From contig CACHKE010000005.1 in NCBI GenBank assembly GCA_902580335.1, forward strand, positions 1 to 64,000: a stretch of 64,000 nucleotides of DNA, written 5' to 3'. Source of the DNA: an uncultured Pelagibacteraceae bacterium. GTDB lineage: Bacteria > Pseudomonadota > Alphaproteobacteria > Pelagibacterales > Pelagibacteraceae. This document shows, piece after piece, positions 48,844 to 58,663 of this stretch (the first letter of the stretch is position 1; every line of letters starts with the position of its first letter). Position numbers and translations under genes: made by a program. A model generated the notes under the pieces. It did no database searches, was not told where the DNA came from, and saw only the letters and a list, made by a program, of their open reading frames with translations.

Positions 48844-51284
48844 TTATTTTTAAAATTAGTTTGTTTTAAAGGTTTGTTAATTGCTTCAATTCGATATTTT
48901 TTTTTCTCAACTTCAATAAACAAATCTTTTTTGTCAAGTTCATCATTTGAAATATCGTTATTGATATAACCAAATGTTAAATTTTTCCTAAAATTAAAAG
49001 AATAATTGCCAGATGTTGATCTACCTATAATTTTATTTTCTAAATAAATAGGCTCATCATGAAGCAATAATGGCTCACCTGGTTTGCTATCTTTTAGAGT
49101 AAACATTGCAAATCTACTTTTAATTTTTTCCTTTTTGATTTTTTCTAAAGCTTTTTTGCCAATAAATTCATCCTCCTTTTTAGAGCTTATCGTGAAAGAT
49201 AAACCAGCTTGATATTGATTTTCTTCTGGTGAAATGTCGTGTCCCCAGTGTAAAAATCCACTTTCCATTCGCATAATATCCATGGCATGCATACCACAAT
49301 TCGATAGGTTAAAATCTTTTCCTTTATTAACCAATAATTCATAAATTTTTTTAGCATCTTCAGATTTAACATATAATTCATAACCTAATTCACCAACGTA
49401 TGACAATCTATGAGTCCAAATTTGAATTCCTTCAATAGTGATATATTTAGCTGTACTAAATCTAAAATTATCATTTTCAAAATTATCTTTTGAAATTGAT
49501 TTCATTAAAGCTCTACTTTTTGGTCCAAAAACTCCGAAAACACAATAATCGTCAGTAACGTCTTTTAACTCAACATTTTTTGCAAGGTGTTTATTTATAT
49601 GAAATTTATCTCTTTCTCGCGTAGCTGCAGAGCTTATTATTCTAAAGTGATCTTTTTCAATACAAACGACTGTTAAATCTGTTTCAATTCCACCATCAGA
49701 GTTTAACATATGTGTATAAACACATTTTCCAGCCTCATTTTTAATATTAGCTGTGCAAATTTTTTGTAATTCTTTGTGTGCATTATCAGATTTTATCTCA
49801 AATTTCGAAAAAGGGGTTAAATCAAATAAACCAACATTTTTTATAGTATTATTTGTTTCATATTCTGCTGATGGGTACCAATTTTGATAGTTGTAACTGT
49901 ATTCATATTCAGTCTTTTCTCCATCTAATGCAAACCACATAGGTCTTTCATATCCTCCAGAAACACCAAAACAAGCACCGAAACTTTTTAATTCATCGTG
50001 ATATGGAAGTATTTTTATATTCCTAGAGGTTTTATGTTGTTTAAATGGCCAATGCATTCCATATAAATCTCCTAACGACTCTGTAATTCTTTTTTTAATA
50101 AAACCTAAGTCAGAGTGAAATTTTTGAAATCTTTTTATGTCGTAACAGAAAATATCCTCATTAATATGTCCATTAATCAACCATTCGGCTGTAACTTTAC
50201 CAACCCCTCCTCCACTTCCAATTCCAATACTATTTAAACCACAGCATACAAAAAAATTTTTTACTTCTGGGACTTCTCCAAGCAATGTATTTGTATCTGG
50301 AGTAAAAGACTCTGGACCTGAAAAAAATTTTCTAATTCCTGCTGTCTCTAAAACTGGAAATCTTTTGATTGCTGTGGTTAAATAAGGTTCAAAATGCTCA
50401 AAATTTTCTTGAAATTCTCCAAAGGAAAAATCTTCTGGAACTTTATTAATTTTATCCCATGCTGGGATTGATTGAGACTCAAAAATTCCAACTAATATTT
50501 TTCCAGCATCTTCTTTTATATAAGTTCTGTTATCAAAGTCTCTTATCACTGGTAAAGTTTTAGAAAGATTTTCAATCGGCTCAGTGATAATATAAAAGTG
50601 TTCTGCTGGATAAAGAGGAATGCTTACTCCAGCTTTTTCTCCAATTTGGCGTGACCACATTCCTGATGCTAAAACTATATACTCACAATCAATTATTTGA
50701 CCATTTACTTTAACACCAGAAATTTTTCCATTTTTAGTTGTGATCTCATCAACGGGAGATTTTTCAAAAATCTTTGCCCCTTCCATTCTAGCTGCTTTTG
50801 CCAACATATATGTTACTCCAGACGGATCTGCAGCACCATCTCCTGGCATTAAAATTCCTCCTAAAACTTCATCAGTATTTACAATTGGATAATCTTTTTT
50901 AATTTGTTCTTTATCTAAAATTCTAACATCAACATCAAAAAGTTGTGCGGTTGTCGCTTGTCTTTGAAGCTCTTGCCATCTACCTTTATTTTCAGCAATT
51001 GAAAGTGCACCGTTCAATCTTAATCCAGCTGAATGATCAACTTTCTTTTCAAGTTCTTTATATAGGTCTAAAGTATATTTTCTAATTTTAGTAATTGCTG
51101 CAGATGGACCTAGTTGACTTACTAATCCAGCTGCATGCCAAGTCGTACCTGATGTTAACTGATCTCTTTCTAAAAGGATTGTATCTTTCCAACCAAATTT
51201 AGCTAAATGATAAGCAACTGAACAGCCAACAACTCCGCCTCCGATAACAACAACTTTGGTGCTACTTGGAAGTTTTTTTTCCAT
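48840..51284 (-). CDS. FAD-dependent oxidoreductase fused to GcvT-like domain (dimethylglycine/sarcosine dehydrogenase family)
   Basis: 814 aa; VVVIGGGVVGCSVAYHLAKFG, SGTTWHAAGLVSQLG; C-terminal aminomethyltransferase-like region (YVGELGYELYV, MRMESGFLHWGHDI). Confidence 0.9.
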   Translation of the reverse strand: MEKKLPSSTKVVVIGGGVVGCSVAYHLAKFGWKDTILLERDQLTSGTTWHAAGLVSQLGPSAAITKIRKYTLDLYKELEKKVDHSAGLRLNGALSIAENKGRWQELQRQATTAQLFDVDVRILDKEQIKKDYPIVNTDEVLGGILMPGDGAADPSGVTYMLAKAARMEGAKIFEKSPVDEITTKNGKISGVKVNGQIIDCEYIVLASGMWSRQIGEKAGVSIPLYPAEHFYIITEPIENLSKTLPVIRDFDNRTYIKEDAGKILVGIFESQSIPAWDKINKVPEDFSFGEFQENFEHFEPYLTTAIKRFPVLETAGIRKFFSGPESFTPDTNTLLGEVPEVKNFFVCCGLNSIGIGSGGGVGKVTAEWLINGHINEDIFCYDIKRFQKFHSDLGFIKKRITESLGDLYGMHWPFKQHKTSRNIKILPYHDELKSFGACFGVSGGYERPMWFALDGEKTEYEYSYNYQNWYPSAEYETNNTIKNVGLFDLTPFSKFEIKSDNAHKELQKICTANIKNEAGKCVYTHMLNSDGGIETDLTVVCIEKDHFRIISSAATRERDKFHINKHLAKNVELKDVTDDYCVFGVFGPKSRALMKSISKDNFENDNFRFSTAKYITIEGIQIWTHRLSYVGELGYELYVKSEDAKKIYELLVNKGKDFNLSNCGMHAMDIMRMESGFLHWGHDISPEENQYQAGLSFTISSKKEDEFIGKKALEKIKKEKIKSRFAMFTLKDSKPGEPLLLHDEPIYLENKIIGRSTSGNYSFNFRKNLTFGYINNDISNDELDKKDLFIEVEKKKYRIEAINKPLKQTNFKNN

Positions 51285-51288
51285 TTAA

Positions 51289-52407
51289 TTAATTTTTGAT
51301 TGCATCTCCTGGGTTAACATATTCATGTCCAAATACATCTGCAACAGCTTTATAAGTCACATGACCCTTATGAACATTTAATCCTGCTAAAAAGTTTTTA
51401 TCTTCACTAAGAGCTTTTTGATAACCTCTATTGGCTAATTTGACTAAATAAGGAAGTGTTGCTTTGTTTAATGCGATAGTTGATGTTCTTGGAACCCCTC
51501 CTGGCATGTTAGCCACACAATAATGAACAACATTATCAACTATAAAAGTTGGATCATTAAAGGTCGTCGGTTTACTTGTTTCTACACAACCACCTTGATC
51601 AATTGCAACGTCAACAATAACTGAGCCTCTTTTCATTAATTTTAACATATCTTTAGTGACTAATTTAGGCGCCTCTGCTCCAGGAATTAAAACTCCTCCT
51701 ACTATTAAATCTGCTTCAGCTACTAACTTTTTTAAATCTATCTTATCACTTTGTTCTGGAATAATTTTATCACCAAACATTTCAACTAATTGTTTTAGTC
51801 TTGCTTCTGATTTATCTACAACATGAACTTTTGCCTTCATACCAGTTGCTATAGTTGCAGCATTTTCTCCCACTACACCTCCACCTAAAATTAAAACATT
51901 CGCTGGTTCACCACCAGGAGCTCCACCCAATAATACTCCTCTACCTTTTTGGTTTTTTTCTAAACAATGTGCTCCAGCTTGAACTGACATACGTCCTGCT
52001 ACAGCACTCATTGGTGCAAGTAAAGGAAGCCTTCCATTATCATCAGTAATGGTTTCATAAGCTATATTAATACTTTTTGATTTTACCAAACCCTCTGTCA
52101 ATTCTTTTGCAGCAGCCAGATGTAAATAAGTGTATACGATTTGATTTTCTTTAATCATTTCAACCTCAACTTTTTGAGGTTCTTTAACTTTAACAATTAT
52201 TTCAGCATCATTAAAAATATCAGTGGCTTTTTCAATAATTTTAGCACCAGCATTTTTGTACTGATCATTGTCGAAACCTGCTTCAAAGCCTCCATTGTTT
52301 TCTACTAATACTTCATGTCCTTCAGAGACAAGAGTTTTTACACTATCTGGTGTTAAGCCTATTCTATTTTCTTGAGGTTTAATTTCTTTAGGTACGCCAA
52401 TTCTCAT
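51289..52407 (-). CDS. ald: Alanine dehydrogenase
   Basis: MRIGVPKEIKPQENRIGLTPDSV, NMPGGVPRTSTIALNKATLPYL. Confidence 0.95.
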   Translation of the reverse strand: MRIGVPKEIKPQENRIGLTPDSVKTLVSEGHEVLVENNGGFEAGFDNDQYKNAGAKIIEKATDIFNDAEIIVKVKEPQKVEVEMIKENQIVYTYLHLAAAKELTEGLVKSKSINIAYETITDDNGRLPLLAPMSAVAGRMSVQAGAHCLEKNQKGRGVLLGGAPGGEPANVLILGGGVVGENAATIATGMKAKVHVVDKSEARLKQLVEMFGDKIIPEQSDKIDLKKLVAEADLIVGGVLIPGAEAPKLVTKDMLKLMKRGSVIVDVAIDQGGCVETSKPTTFNDPTFIVDNVVHYCVANMPGGVPRTSTIALNKATLPYLVKLANRGYQKALSEDKNFLAGLNVHKGHVTYKAVADVFGHEYVNPGDAIKN

Positions 52408-52416
52408 TAACGAAAT

Positions 52417-53763
52417 TTAATTCTTTTTACTTTTTGCGTAATTAGTTATTCCGGTTCTTAATTTTTCAATAATTTCATCAATATGTTTTTTTTCACAAAT
52501 AAACATCGGTGCTATAATTAAACAATCGCCTGTGGCTTTGAAATTTACTCCAGCATCATAACAATGTTTAAAAGTAGCTAAGCCCGCTTTACCTGGTCTA
52601 CCATCAGTTTTAATATCTATACCCCCCATCATTCCATAGCCTCTAATGTTATCCACTACATCAATATCTTTTAATGAAAATAGTCCTTCCTGGAAGTAAG
52701 GAGCAAGTTCTTTTGCTCTATTGAAAATATCCTCTTTTTCAAAAATATCTTGTACAGCTAATGCTGCTGCAACAGAAACTGGTATTCCTGAATACGTATA
52801 ACCATGAAATAATTCTATCGCACCTTTTGGAGAATTATCCATAACTGCATCATAAATTTCTTCTTTGCAAGCAACCACACCAAATGGAACTATTCCATTA
52901 GTTGTTGCTTTAGCCATAGTCATTATGTCAGGTGTTACACCAAACTCTTGAGCTCCAAAAGCTGAACCAGTTCTTCCCCATCCAGTAATAACTTCATCAA
53001 AAATCAAAAGAATTTTATGTTTGTCACATAGTTCTCTTAATCTTTGTAAATATCCAACTGGTGGAACTAAAGTTCCTGTAGAACCAGCAATTGGCTCAAC
53101 AATACAAGCTGCAATATTTTCTGAACCAAAATTACTACAAATTCTTTCTAAGTCATTAGCAATTTCAGCGCCTGTTTCAGGTTGACCTGAAATAAATTTA
53201 TGTTCATCTAAATGTGTATGTCTCATATGAACAACACCTGGCATCAAAACACTTGCATAAGCTTTAACATTATTAATCATGCCACCTACTGATGTTGCTC
53301 CAATATTCATCCCATGATACGCACGTTCTCTTCCAACAAATCTAAATCTTTGTCCCTCGCCTCTTGCTTTATGGTAAGCAATACTAATTTTGATCGCTGT
53401 TTCAACTGCAGTAGATCCACAAATTGTATAAAAAATTTTGTTTAAATTTCCTGGTGTATGTTTTGAAATTCTAGTTGCTAATTCGAAAGATCCACCAAAT
53501 CCTTGTTGGAAGGGTTGACAATAATCTAAAGTTTGTAATTGATTAGTTATTGCATCAATAATTTCTTTTCTTCCATGTCCTAAAGGATTGCAGAATAATC
53601 CTGAGCTAGCATCAATTTGAGTTTTACCTTGGTGATTTTTTAAATATACACCTTTTGCCTCCACTATAAGTTTTGGATTTTCTTTAAAATCTTTATTAGA
53701 TGTAAATGGCATCCAATGTTCGTTTAAAGAATTAGGTACAGATGTTCTTTTTTCTGAGCTCAT
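52417..53763 (-). CDS. tpa: Class III aminotransferase, likely taurine-pyruvate aminotransferase
   Basis: 448 aa; DEVITGWGRTGSAFGAQEFGVTPDIMTMAKATTNGIVPFGVV; upstream of ald and divergent from tauABC. Confidence 0.8.
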   Translation of the reverse strand: MSSEKRTSVPNSLNEHWMPFTSNKDFKENPKLIVEAKGVYLKNHQGKTQIDASSGLFCNPLGHGRKEIIDAITNQLQTLDYCQPFQQGFGGSFELATRISKHTPGNLNKIFYTICGSTAVETAIKISIAYHKARGEGQRFRFVGRERAYHGMNIGATSVGGMINNVKAYASVLMPGVVHMRHTHLDEHKFISGQPETGAEIANDLERICSNFGSENIAACIVEPIAGSTGTLVPPVGYLQRLRELCDKHKILLIFDEVITGWGRTGSAFGAQEFGVTPDIMTMAKATTNGIVPFGVVACKEEIYDAVMDNSPKGAIELFHGYTYSGIPVSVAAALAVQDIFEKEDIFNRAKELAPYFQEGLFSLKDIDVVDNIRGYGMMGGIDIKTDGRPGKAGLATFKHCYDAGVNFKATGDCLIIAPMFICEKKHIDEIIEKLRTGITNYAKSKKN

Positions 53764-53800
53764 ATTAAAATTTTATAATTGGTTAATTAATGAATCCTTA

Positions 53801-53853
53801 GACTAATTAAGTCCAATAAACCACCAAAATAATTGTCACAACTCAAAGTTGTG
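53801..53853. promoter_or_regulatory. Two inverted repeats in the tpa/tauA divergent region
   Basis: GACT-AATTA-AGTC (53801-53813) and CACAACT-CAA-AGTTGTG (53837-53853). Confidence 0.5.
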
Positions 53854-53939
53854 TAACTAGAATGAGCATTTTTTTGTTTTACATATAGGTCAATTTAATC
53901 TTAAAATTGAAACATATAAATAAACAAGGAAGAGGAAAA

Positions 53940-54881
53940 ATGAAAAAAATAATTAGTTTTATTCTTGGATGTTTTGTAGCTCTTAATCTTTCAATTTCAG
54001 TTGCTAATTCTGCAGCTAATGAAGTTAGAGTTGCATACTTCTTAGAGTGGCCAAGCCCAAATCTGGAGGATATGATGAAGAAAAACTTCGCTAAAGCTCT
54101 AGGGGTTCCTGTTAAGTGGACAAACTTTACTAACGGTGGTGCAATGACTGATGCTATGTTAGCGGGAGATATTGATATCTCTTACTCTCAAGGTTTAGTT
54201 CCATTTATTAATGCTGTTAAATCAAAAGCTCCTATCAAACTTGTAGATATTGCTATGGAATACGGAATGGGTGGTACAACATGTGTAACATCTAATGCTT
54301 CAGGTATAACAAAAGCTAACGCTACAGAACTTGAAGGTAAAAAAGTTGCTGTTCCACTAGGTACAATGGCTGAATACGTTTTTGATGAAAGTATGAAAGT
54401 TGTTGGTGCGGACAGAAAAAAAATGGATATCATTCAAATGGACCCTGAAGAAGGCGCTGCTGCTTTGGTAAGTGGTGATGTTGTAATGGCATGTTTATTT
54501 GGTGGTAACTCAATTAAAGCTGCAACTGCAGTTGGATCTAGATTACTTACAGTTCAAGAAGCTAGAGATGCAGGTATCTTGGGTATTGATATCACTTCAG
54601 TAACTACTAAGTTTATGAAGGAAAATCCAGGTATGCTAAGAACTTTTATTGAAGTAACTCATGAGGCTAATGCAAGATATAGAGCTGGTAAAAGCGATAT
54701 GAATGCAATGTCAAAAGCTTCTGAAATGAAGGTTGCTGATATGAAAGAAACTTTAAGTGGCTTTAAATTTCTAACACCTGAGGAAACTAAACAATCTATG
54801 GAAAGTGGAAATCTTGATGCATTCTTAAAAGGAATGGGAACACCAAGAGGAAACGTAGATACTAGTTTCTTACCTTTATAA
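53940..54881 (+). CDS. tauA: Taurine-type ABC transporter substrate-binding protein
   Basis: Signal peptide; VRVAYFLEWPSPNL, GDIDISYSQGLVPFINAVKS; AGGAAGAGG upstream of ATG at 53940 (ORF track start at 53907 is less likely). Confidence 0.85.
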   Translation: MKKIISFILGCFVALNLSISVANSAANEVRVAYFLEWPSPNLEDMMKKNFAKALGVPVKWTNFTNGGAMTDAMLAGDIDISYSQGLVPFINAVKSKAPIKLVDIAMEYGMGGTTCVTSNASGITKANATELEGKKVAVPLGTMAEYVFDESMKVVGADRKKMDIIQMDPEEGAAALVSGDVVMACLFGGNSIKAATAVGSRLLTVQEARDAGILGIDITSVTTKFMKENPGMLRTFIEVTHEANARYRAGKSDMNAMSKASEMKVADMKETLSGFKFLTPEETKQSMESGNLDAFLKGMGTPRGNVDTSFLPL

Positions 54882-54902
54882 TCTAAAGGTAATTTAAATT
54901 TT

Positions 54903-54941
54903 AATAGGCGCCAATTGTAATAAATTGGTGCCTATTTTTTT
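54903..54941 (+). terminator. Intrinsic terminator-like hairpin between tauA and tauB
   Basis: ATAGGCGCCAATT/AATTGGTGCCTAT stem (one G-U), loop GTAATA, then seven T. Confidence 0.85.
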
Positions 54942-54969
54942 ATTAAAAATTCAAATATAAAGTCTCTTT

Positions 54970-55767
54970 ATGAGTGATTTAGTTTCACAAAATCTAAACA
55001 TGATTTTTAAAACTCCTAAAGGAGAAACTGTTCACGCATTAAAAGATTTAAATTTTACTCTCAAAAAAGGAGAGCTTCTCACAGTTCTTGGACCGTCTGG
55101 TTGTGGAAAGACAACATTGCTTAACATTACTGCAGGATTTATTAGACCAACTTCAGGAAGTATTACTCTTAATAATAAAGAAATAGATGGACCAGGAGTT
55201 GAACGGGGAATGGTTTTTCAACAAGGTGCTTTGTTTGAATGGCTAACAGTTGCTGAGAATGTCAACTTTGGATTAAGAATGAAAAAAGAAGATCCAATTG
55301 AAACTCAAAAAAAAGTTGATGAATGGTTAGAGATTGTTGGATTAAAAGGTTTTGGAAATACCCCAACTTATCAATTATCTGGAGGAATGCAGCAAAGAGT
55401 TGCTCTTGCAAGATGTTTAATCAATAACCCAGATTTGATTTTAATGGATGAACCACTAGGAGCTCTTGACGCTCTTACAAGAGAAAAAATGCAGTCTCTA
55501 GTTTTAAAAATTTGGAAAGAAACAGGCAAAACAATTATTCTGATTACTCATTCAGTTGAAGAGGCTTTGCTTCTTGGAGAAAGACTATATGTAATGGCTC
55601 CAAGACCAGGAAGAATACATAAAGAATATAATCTGCCATTCGCTTCAATGGGATTAAAAGAAGATTTACGAGAAATTAAAAAAGATAAAGAGTTTTCTCA
55701 AAAACGAGAAGAAATCCTTGAAATGATCTGGAACATGGAAGAGGAAATTATGGGGAAAGATAATTAA
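54970..55767 (+). CDS. tauB: Taurine-type ABC transporter ATP-binding protein
   Basis: LGPSGCGKTTLLN Walker A, LSGGMQQRVALARCLINNPDLILMDEPLGALDALTR. Confidence 0.93.
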   Translation: MSDLVSQNLNMIFKTPKGETVHALKDLNFTLKKGELLTVLGPSGCGKTTLLNITAGFIRPTSGSITLNNKEIDGPGVERGMVFQQGALFEWLTVAENVNFGLRMKKEDPIETQKKVDEWLEIVGLKGFGNTPTYQLSGGMQQRVALARCLINNPDLILMDEPLGALDALTREKMQSLVLKIWKETGKTIILITHSVEEALLLGERLYVMAPRPGRIHKEYNLPFASMGLKEDLREIKKDKEFSQKREEILEMIWNMEEEIMGKDN

Positions 55768-57693
55768 ATGTTAACTCAGATAATAACTTTTCTTATATTC
55801 TTCGCTGTAATCGGCTGTATTCTTTATGGAAGAAGATTAATAAGGACTGAAAAAATAGATGCTGTATTTGGAAATCCAGAGAGAGCACTAGGGGGTACTC
55901 ACTGGGTAATTGTTGGAAGTAGTTTTTTACTTTTAATTTGGCTCTATTATTCATGGGATATTGCTAAAGGATTTTATCCAAAATCTGCCAACGAACTATG
56001 CCAGGTTGCAAAAGTTAATGACTCTTTGCTTGGATTAAAATATCAATTTCCAATTGAGGAAAGAGAGTTCAAAAGTACTTCACAAATCAAAAAAGAAAAT
56101 AAAAATTTAAAATTAATTCAAAATGAAATTCAAAATTCTGAGGAACTGAATAGCCAACAAAAAACGATACTGATTAGTTATATTAGTAAAACTAATCAAC
56201 TTATCCCATTACTTACAAATGAAGATTTATTAGAGATTGAGACTAGACAAAAAATAGATGATATTACTGGAAAAATTAATCTATTAACTGAAAATTTCCA
56301 AAAATCTGATTATCCATTTGAAACAGAACAAGAGTTAAATGAAAGACTGAAAGCGGTTGATGAAGAAGGTGGTTGGGGTATAACTAAAGTAGATGCAGGT
56401 TCAGGTTCTATTGAAAATACCTTAGAAGTACCTTTAGTGCCTGCAACGTATAGAGGTTTAAAGTTTCACACTGCCGCCCAAGAATTAAATTTAATAAGTG
56501 ACGAATTTTTTAAGTTAAGAAATCATAACCCTCAATTTAAAAATAAGATTAAAGAGCTTAAAGAGGAAATTAAATCTTATAGAAAAAGTTTAAGCGATAA
56601 TGAGGAAGTGGCTTCAACATACGCAAAAAATATTGTTAAGATCGCTAGAAGAATAGAATTTGCAAGTATCTACCCTCCAAATGCATTAGATAAGATGCAG
56701 GCAGCAATTGTTAAATTTGATAACGCTCAAAAAAAAGAGCAAGGTGGATTGAGATTAATTGATATTTTCTTATTTCCTGCAGGAACTATTGTTGCTAGTG
56801 GTCCAAGTTGTTCAGAACAGGGATCAGGTAGATGGTTACCTAAACCATCCGATACTTTCAATAAATTCATATTAATGTCAAAACCTAGTGTAGGTTATAA
56901 AGATATTCCTTTATTGTGGATACAAATGGTTGATGTGAGCAAAATGATTGGTTTTATTTTGCCAGACTGGATTGCAGATATTTTACCTGGTGAGTATCCT
57001 GTTCATAGTAAAGATGGAATAGTAAAACAAAACTTCAAAGGTGGAGTTTTAAAAATTGTAACTGGTGATTTTAATTTATTTAAAGTGCCTGTTCCTTATG
57101 GACATATTTGGGACTCTTTTTTAAGAGTTTTTCTTGGTTTAGTTTTTGGTATATTAATTGGTGTCCCTCTTGGTCTATTTATGGGTTTAAATAGATTTGC
57201 AAAAGGTTTTTTTGATCCATTGATAGAACTTTACAGACCAGTTCCACCGCTTGCTTGGGCTCCTTTAATTATATCTGTATTAGGAATTGATAATACCGGA
57301 AAAGTATTCTTATTATTCATGGTATCATTATCAATAATGATTATTTCAGCTCGTGCTGGTGCTTCTGGAACTCAACTATCAAAAATTCATGCAGCTCACT
57401 CATTAGGAGCATCTAAGAGGCAAATATTAAGGCATGTGATTTTTCCAAACTCATTACCAGAGATACTTACTGGTATAAGAGTTGCAGTGGGGATGTGCTG
57501 GGGAACCTTGGTTGCTGCAGAATTCTTAGCTGGTACTACTGGTATTGGTTTTGTAGAGAATGTGGCCAAGAAATATTTTCAATATGAAGTAATTTGGATA
57601 ACAATTTTTATAATGGGAATGCTTGGTCTTTTATTTGATATAACACTTAGAAAAATTATAGATAAAACTATTCCTTGGAGAGGAAAGGGTTAA
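55768..57693 (+). CDS. tauC: Taurine-type ABC transporter permease with large N-terminal extension
   Basis: 641 aa; C-terminal permease domain (SFLRVFLGLVFGILIGVPLGLFMGL ... AAHSLGASKRQILRHVIFPNSLPEILTGIRVAVGMCWGTLVAAEFL) preceded by about 400 aa. Confidence 0.9.
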   Translation: MLTQIITFLIFFAVIGCILYGRRLIRTEKIDAVFGNPERALGGTHWVIVGSSFLLLIWLYYSWDIAKGFYPKSANELCQVAKVNDSLLGLKYQFPIEEREFKSTSQIKKENKNLKLIQNEIQNSEELNSQQKTILISYISKTNQLIPLLTNEDLLEIETRQKIDDITGKINLLTENFQKSDYPFETEQELNERLKAVDEEGGWGITKVDAGSGSIENTLEVPLVPATYRGLKFHTAAQELNLISDEFFKLRNHNPQFKNKIKELKEEIKSYRKSLSDNEEVASTYAKNIVKIARRIEFASIYPPNALDKMQAAIVKFDNAQKKEQGGLRLIDIFLFPAGTIVASGPSCSEQGSGRWLPKPSDTFNKFILMSKPSVGYKDIPLLWIQMVDVSKMIGFILPDWIADILPGEYPVHSKDGIVKQNFKGGVLKIVTGDFNLFKVPVPYGHIWDSFLRVFLGLVFGILIGVPLGLFMGLNRFAKGFFDPLIELYRPVPPLAWAPLIISVLGIDNTGKVFLLFMVSLSIMIISARAGASGTQLSKIHAAHSLGASKRQILRHVIFPNSLPEILTGIRVAVGMCWGTLVAAEFLAGTTGIGFVENVAKKYFQYEVIWITIFIMGMLGLLFDITLRKIIDKTIPWRGKG

Positions 57694-57696
57694 ATT

Positions 57697-58581
57697 TTAA
57701 TGGCTGTTAATAAAATCATTAACGTAATCTGCAAGATTAATCTTTCCAAAATATTTATATACTTTATTCGATAAATTCATATTTGTTAGTGCGGATGCAT
57801 ATCTTTCTCCAGGCCTCTTTGCTAAATACTTAACTTTAAATTTAAACATTTTTGCAACTTCATTTATTGAATAACTTTTTTTACTAGAAATACTATAGTG
57901 CCTTGATAAATTTTTTTTCCAAGCTAAATAACAAATTTTTATAGTATCATCTATATGAGTAAACCTTCTTGTCTGAGATCCAGGTTTAACAATAGGCAAT
58001 GGTTTTTTGTTCTTATAAGCCTCTTCGAATATTCCAATAACAGTTGACATTTTTCCTGTTGATATTTGTTTCGGACCGTAGACATTATAAAAATAGATAA
58101 CCTCAAATTTAAAATTATACCATTTCTTTAAATTTTCTAAGAGTTCAAGATTTTTAGCTTTAGTAAATGCATAAGGTGATAAATTTCTATCATTTCCTCT
58201 ATTACCCAACGACGCTGATGTAGCTGAATAAATTAATCTTATTTTATTTTTCAAACAAAAATTAAAAACAGAATGAGTTCCTACTGTATTAGAGTCTATG
58301 CACTCATTCATATTCAAAAAGCTTTGATATATTCTTGCAAATTCCCCAAAATGAAAAACTGCTTGAATTTTTTCTGGTTTTTTTATTATTTTGAATATGT
58401 CCTTAGTATTTGCGTTAATATAATTTATTCTTTTATCCTTTAAATGATTTTTTTTAAAACCTGAGGAATAATTATCAATACTTATCAAATTGTAATTTGT
58501 TTTTTTTAATAAGTAACCAATCAAGTTCGATCCAACAAAACCAGCTCCTCCAGTAACAACTATAGAATTCTTTTTAACCAT
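57697..58581 (-). CDS. NAD-dependent epimerase/dehydratase (UDP-glucose 4-epimerase-like)
   Basis: VTGGAGFVGSNLIGYLL, HFGEFARIYQSFLN, SPYAFTKAKNLELL. Confidence 0.87.
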   Translation of the reverse strand: MVKKNSIVVTGGAGFVGSNLIGYLLKKTNYNLISIDNYSSGFKKNHLKDKRINYINANTKDIFKIIKKPEKIQAVFHFGEFARIYQSFLNMNECIDSNTVGTHSVFNFCLKNKIRLIYSATSASLGNRGNDRNLSPYAFTKAKNLELLENLKKWYNFKFEVIYFYNVYGPKQISTGKMSTVIGIFEEAYKNKKPLPIVKPGSQTRRFTHIDDTIKICYLAWKKNLSRHYSISSKKSYSINEVAKMFKFKVKYLAKRPGERYASALTNMNLSNKVYKYFGKINLADYVNDFINSH

Positions 58582-58663
58582 TAAAAAAATTTAATATCTT
58601 AATCATTTGTTATTTGATTAATTAAAACTATTATTAAAATAAGATTGTAATATATTAAATTTA

